In this document: positions 4,891-6,654 of the stretch, in pieces | Position numbering within the stretch: position 1 is the first letter of the stretch | How the letters are laid out: each line of letters starts with the position of its first letter | DNA from: Thermodesulfobacteriota bacterium | GTDB taxonomy: Bacteria; Desulfobacterota; SM23-61 | Direction of reading: 5' to 3' | Assembly: GCA_030018715.1 (NCBI GenBank) | Contig: JASEHN010000171.1 | Location: 1 to 6,654 of the forward strand | Length of the DNA: 6,654 nucleotides | Translations under genes and position numbers: made by a program | The notes under the pieces: generated by a model | The model's database searches: none | Told to the model about the DNA's origin: nothing | What the model saw: only the letters and a program-made list of their open reading frames with translations

Positions 4891-5214
4891 ATGACTATGA
4901 CCAATAATTCAATCGTATCAGAAGGAGATGTGTTGGTTGCCACCACCGCATTTCTAGCCCAGCGGGGCCTCGTTCCTTACCAATTCTCGGTTGCAGTTGG
5001 CCGAGGACTCAAAAGCACTGATACGACTGCTCATCTTCGACATGGAAACCAGGGGCAGAGACGGTTGGTGGTGAGGGTGAGGAAGATGTTTTGCCGGGAA
5101 GCGGTGAAGAAGTATGGGTATTCCGGTGCCAGGGTGGCGCGTTTTCTGGGAGTGACGACATCCTTGGGCAATCGTTATGCGAGTTCTGAAAAGTTGATCG
5201 CCATGGATCAATAA
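4891..5214 (+). CDS. Chimeric small protein: unknown cassette N-terminus plus RAYT transposase helix-turn-helix tail
   Basis: A 107-residue open frame starting a few bases after attC site 2. Residues 1 to about 55 (including SEGDVLVATTAFLAQRGLVP) look like the opening of an ordinary cassette-encoded protein that I cannot name. From about residue 60 it reads as the C-terminal part of a RAYT-type transposase: RKMFCREAVKKYGYSGARVA then RFLGVTTSLGNRYASSEKL, the DnaA/TrpR-like helix-turn-helix. This tail aligns without gaps to residues 140-172 of the chimeric protein at 3586-4161, sharing R, A, YG, S, VA and R at the same spacing. No catalytic transposase domain is present. There is no ribosome binding site before ATG 4891 (nor before TTG 4882 in the same frame), so expression is uncertain. 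It is probably a deletion product and may be a pseudogene. Confidence 0.5.
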   Translation: MTMTNNSIVSEGDVLVATTAFLAQRGLVPYQFSVAVGRGLKSTDTTAHLRHGNQGQRRLVVRVRKMFCREAVKKYGYSGARVARFLGVTTSLGNRYASSEKLIAMDQ

Positions 5215-5287
5215 CCAGGAATTGTTGCATCTGAATCAACGCCCCCCAAACACAGCTTTAATCAGTTGACATAATCTGAATAATCCA

Positions 5288-5333
5288 AGGGAGACCATCC
5301 CCTCAAATTCTCCCTGCCTCTTGTTTCTTTTTT
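5288..5333 (+). terminator. Weak candidate intrinsic terminator
   Basis: AGGGAGA (5288-5294) and TCTCCCT (5309-5315) are perfect complements separated by a 14-base loop. A T-rich run (5321-5333) follows, but with a five-base gap after the stem. It lies 74 bases after the last + strand reading frame of the array, between convergent genes. The long loop and the gap before the T-run make it a weak candidate. The remainder of 5215-5371 shows no gene and no attC site that I can see. Confidence 0.3.
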
Positions 5334-5371
5334 CCCCATTGAAGGGAAGATAGGGGTTGAAAAGAAGTTTC

Positions 5372-6654
5372 TTAACGGCAACTCGGCGGAGACTCCGGCG
5401 GGAATATTGTATGCCAGGGGGTTGCCTGTTCGTAGGCATAGGCAACGCGTAACAGTGTGGCTTCATCCATCCGGCGACCGAATAGCTGCAGTCCGACGGG
5501 CAGGTTTTCCGAAGAATAGCCGCAGGGGATCGCAATGACGGGCAATCCAGTTAGATCCCCAGCGCGAGTAAAACGTAAAAAGGCGGCGCGGACGCTCTCC
5601 GTCCTTCTCCCCACTTTGACTTCCTCCTCACCGATGACCGGGGCTACAATGGGGAGGGTCGGCGTAGCCAGCACATCCACCGATTCAAAAACTCGGATAA
5701 AAGACTGGGTCAACAGCCGCCTTCTTTCCTGGGCTTGGAGGTATTCAATCGTTTTCTGCCGTTTTCCCAGCGCCAACCGGGGGCGCCAATCCAACCCGTA
5801 ATCCTCAGCCCTCGTGCGCAGCCATTTCCAGTGGTAGGCCACGGCTTCGCCCAAAGTGATCGCGGCCACGAGTTGATTCATTTCCTTCATTCCTTTCAAT
5901 TCAACCTCCCGAAGCTTGGCGCCCAGTCGTTCTAAGGCGGCGCAGGCTTTGAGGGTGAGTTCCCGAACCTCTTTCTGGAGATGGTCAAAAAAATATTGTT
6001 GCGGAATTCCGACCCGAACGCCGCGAACCCCTTGGCGTAAAGAATGGGTATAGGAAATTCCGTTTTTAGCCGGGCGGTTTGGCGGGGGGGCTTCAGATCC
6101 GGCAATCACACCCAGCAACAGGGCCGCGTCTTCCGCGCACCGGCAGATGGGGCCAACGTGGTCGAGGCTGAAGGCCAGCGGAATGACGCCCTGAAGGGGG
6201 ACCAGACCGCGAGTGGGCTTCAGCCCCACCACCCCGCAGGCTGCGGAGGGAATCCGAATGGATCCCCCCGTGTCCGTTCCCAGGGAACCAAGACATAAAC
6301 CAGCGCTTACTGCCGCAGCACTCCCGCCGCTGGATCCTCCGGTAACTCGGCTCAGGTTCCACGGGTTGTGAGCCGGCCCGTAATGGGGGTTGACGTTGGT
6401 TACCCCGTAGGCGAACTCGTGCAGGTTGGTCTTTCCTAAAAGAATAGATCCCGCGGCGAAGAGCCGGTCGACTACGACAGCGTTTTCTTTGGGAATGAAG
6501 TTGCGGAGGATCTTGGAACCTCCCGTAGTCCGGACCCCCGCTGTGTGGAAGAGGTCTTTAAGGGTGATGGGAATTCCGTGGAGAGCACCCCGGTAACGGC
6601 CTTTTAAAATTTCCTTTTCCATCTGGCGGGCCTGATTTTGAGCTCGGTCTTTGG
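5372..6654 (-). CDS. Amidase-signature family enzyme (GatA/amidase-like), 5' end outside the window
   Basis: Serine hydrolase of the amidase-signature family, which cleaves amide bonds; the substrate cannot be told from sequence. Counting from the first Met in the window (at 6622), the triad is intact: Lys22 in PITLKDLF, cis-Ser97 in TGGSSGGSAAAV and the nucleophile Ser121 in DTGGSIRIPS. The spacings of 75 and 24 residues equal those of fatty acid amide hydrolase and peptide amidase. The C-terminal part (GLPVIAIPCGY then LPVGLQLFGRRMDEATLLRV) is also typical. The frame stays open to the window edge (KDRAQNQARQ precedes that Met) and reads like family sequence, so the true start lies outside. 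It resembles GatA, but no gatB or gatC is in view, so a free-standing amidase is more cautious. It converges on the integron array and looks like ordinary chromosomal sequence. No signal peptide can be judged because the N-terminus is missing. Confidence 0.92.
   Translation of the reverse strand, partial: KDRAQNQARQMEKEILKGRYRGALHGIPITLKDLFHTAGVRTTGGSKILRNFIPKENAVVVDRLFAAGSILLGKTNLHEFAYGVTNVNPHYGPAHNPWNLSRVTGGSSGGSAAAVSAGLCLGSLGTDTGGSIRIPSAACGVVGLKPTRGLVPLQGVIPLAFSLDHVGPICRCAEDAALLLGVIAGSEAPPPNRPAKNGISYTHSLRQGVRGVRVGIPQQYFFDHLQKEVRELTLKACAALERLGAKLREVELKGMKEMNQLVAAITLGEAVAYHWKWLRTRAEDYGLDWRPRLALGKRQKTIEYLQAQERRRLLTQSFIRVFESVDVLATPTLPIVAPVIGEEEVKVGRRTESVRAAFLRFTRAGDLTGLPVIAIPCGYSSENLPVGLQLFGRRMDEATLLRVAYAYEQATPWHTIFPPESPPSCR

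Larger units (their letters stand above)
2652..5214 (+). mobile_element. Decayed integron: integrase remnant plus gene-cassette array
   Basis: The region runs from the integrase remnant through cassettes bounded by GTTRRRY-type core sites at 2906, 3557 and 4881, with two well-formed attC sites between. Each attC follows the stop codon of a + strand gene, as expected for cassettes inserted in one orientation. Base composition changes sharply from unit to unit: an AT-rich first cassette, then purine-rich transposase tails, then balanced DUF2442/DUF4160 genes. This points to separate origins. No intact integrase is present, so any movement would need one supplied in trans. The right limit is uncertain because no attC is visible after 5214. 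Confidence 0.7.

Noticed and set aside
5265..5280. TTGACA near 5265 as a promoter
   Set aside because: No -10 hexamer lies at a workable distance; the only AT-rich match is about 12 bases away, and no + strand gene follows.
5236..5535. A 99-codon - strand frame overlapping the end of the amidase gene
   Set aside because: Most of it is an alternate frame of the amidase, and the rest covers the intergenic gap; it has no family resemblance.
6044..6298. Short + strand frames across the amidase gene (also at 5535-5801 and 5735-5935)
   Set aside because: The - strand amidase reads continuously through all of them with intact catalytic residues, so they are antisense by-products.

Overview
The window is bacterial, with moderately GC-rich genes on both flanks. 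The gene families suggest an environmental lineage such as Desulfobacterota (former Deltaproteobacteria), probably from a metagenome. The grounds are a bacterial PolB2-like polymerase, RAYT-type transposase remnants with a C-terminal helix-turn-helix, a DUF2442/DUF4160 pair and a cassette array. This placement is inference; no rRNA or other marker gene is present.

Left flank (1-2586, + strand): a small unrecognised helical protein with a strong ribosome binding site is followed by a 726-residue family B DNA polymerase. All three exonuclease motifs of the polymerase are lost. Its motif C keeps only the second aspartate, while motif A, the fingers Arg and the motif B Lys are intact. This matches the inactivated-exonuclease PolB2 group, which in Crenarchaeota (Dpo2) acts in DNA damage tolerance. 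A set of 8-bp repeats in inverted halves lies between the two genes.

Middle (about 2592-5214): a decayed integron. A good promoter leads into an intI-like gene reduced to its first ~41 and last ~30 codons by an in-frame internal deletion, with one stop codon. A hairpin ending in GTTAGCC follows. Next comes an AT-rich cassette with an unknown protein, closed by a well-formed attC site (3505-3564). A second unit holds a DUF2971-like N-terminus fused to the C-terminal part of a RAYT transposase, then an overlapping DUF2442-DUF4160 pair, and is closed by a second attC (4818-4887). After that attC a third reading frame again joins a cassette-like N-terminus to a RAYT C-terminal helix-turn-helix. 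The two RAYT tails align with each other without gaps. The integrase is oriented the same way as the cassettes, unlike the usual divergent layout.

Right flank (5372-6654, - strand): an amidase-signature enzyme with an intact Lys-Ser-Ser triad. It runs off the window at its N-terminus and converges on the array.

The most interesting points are the PolB2-like polymerase with its possible small partner, and an integron in which three separate genes are in-frame splices of an N-terminal piece to a distant C-terminal piece.
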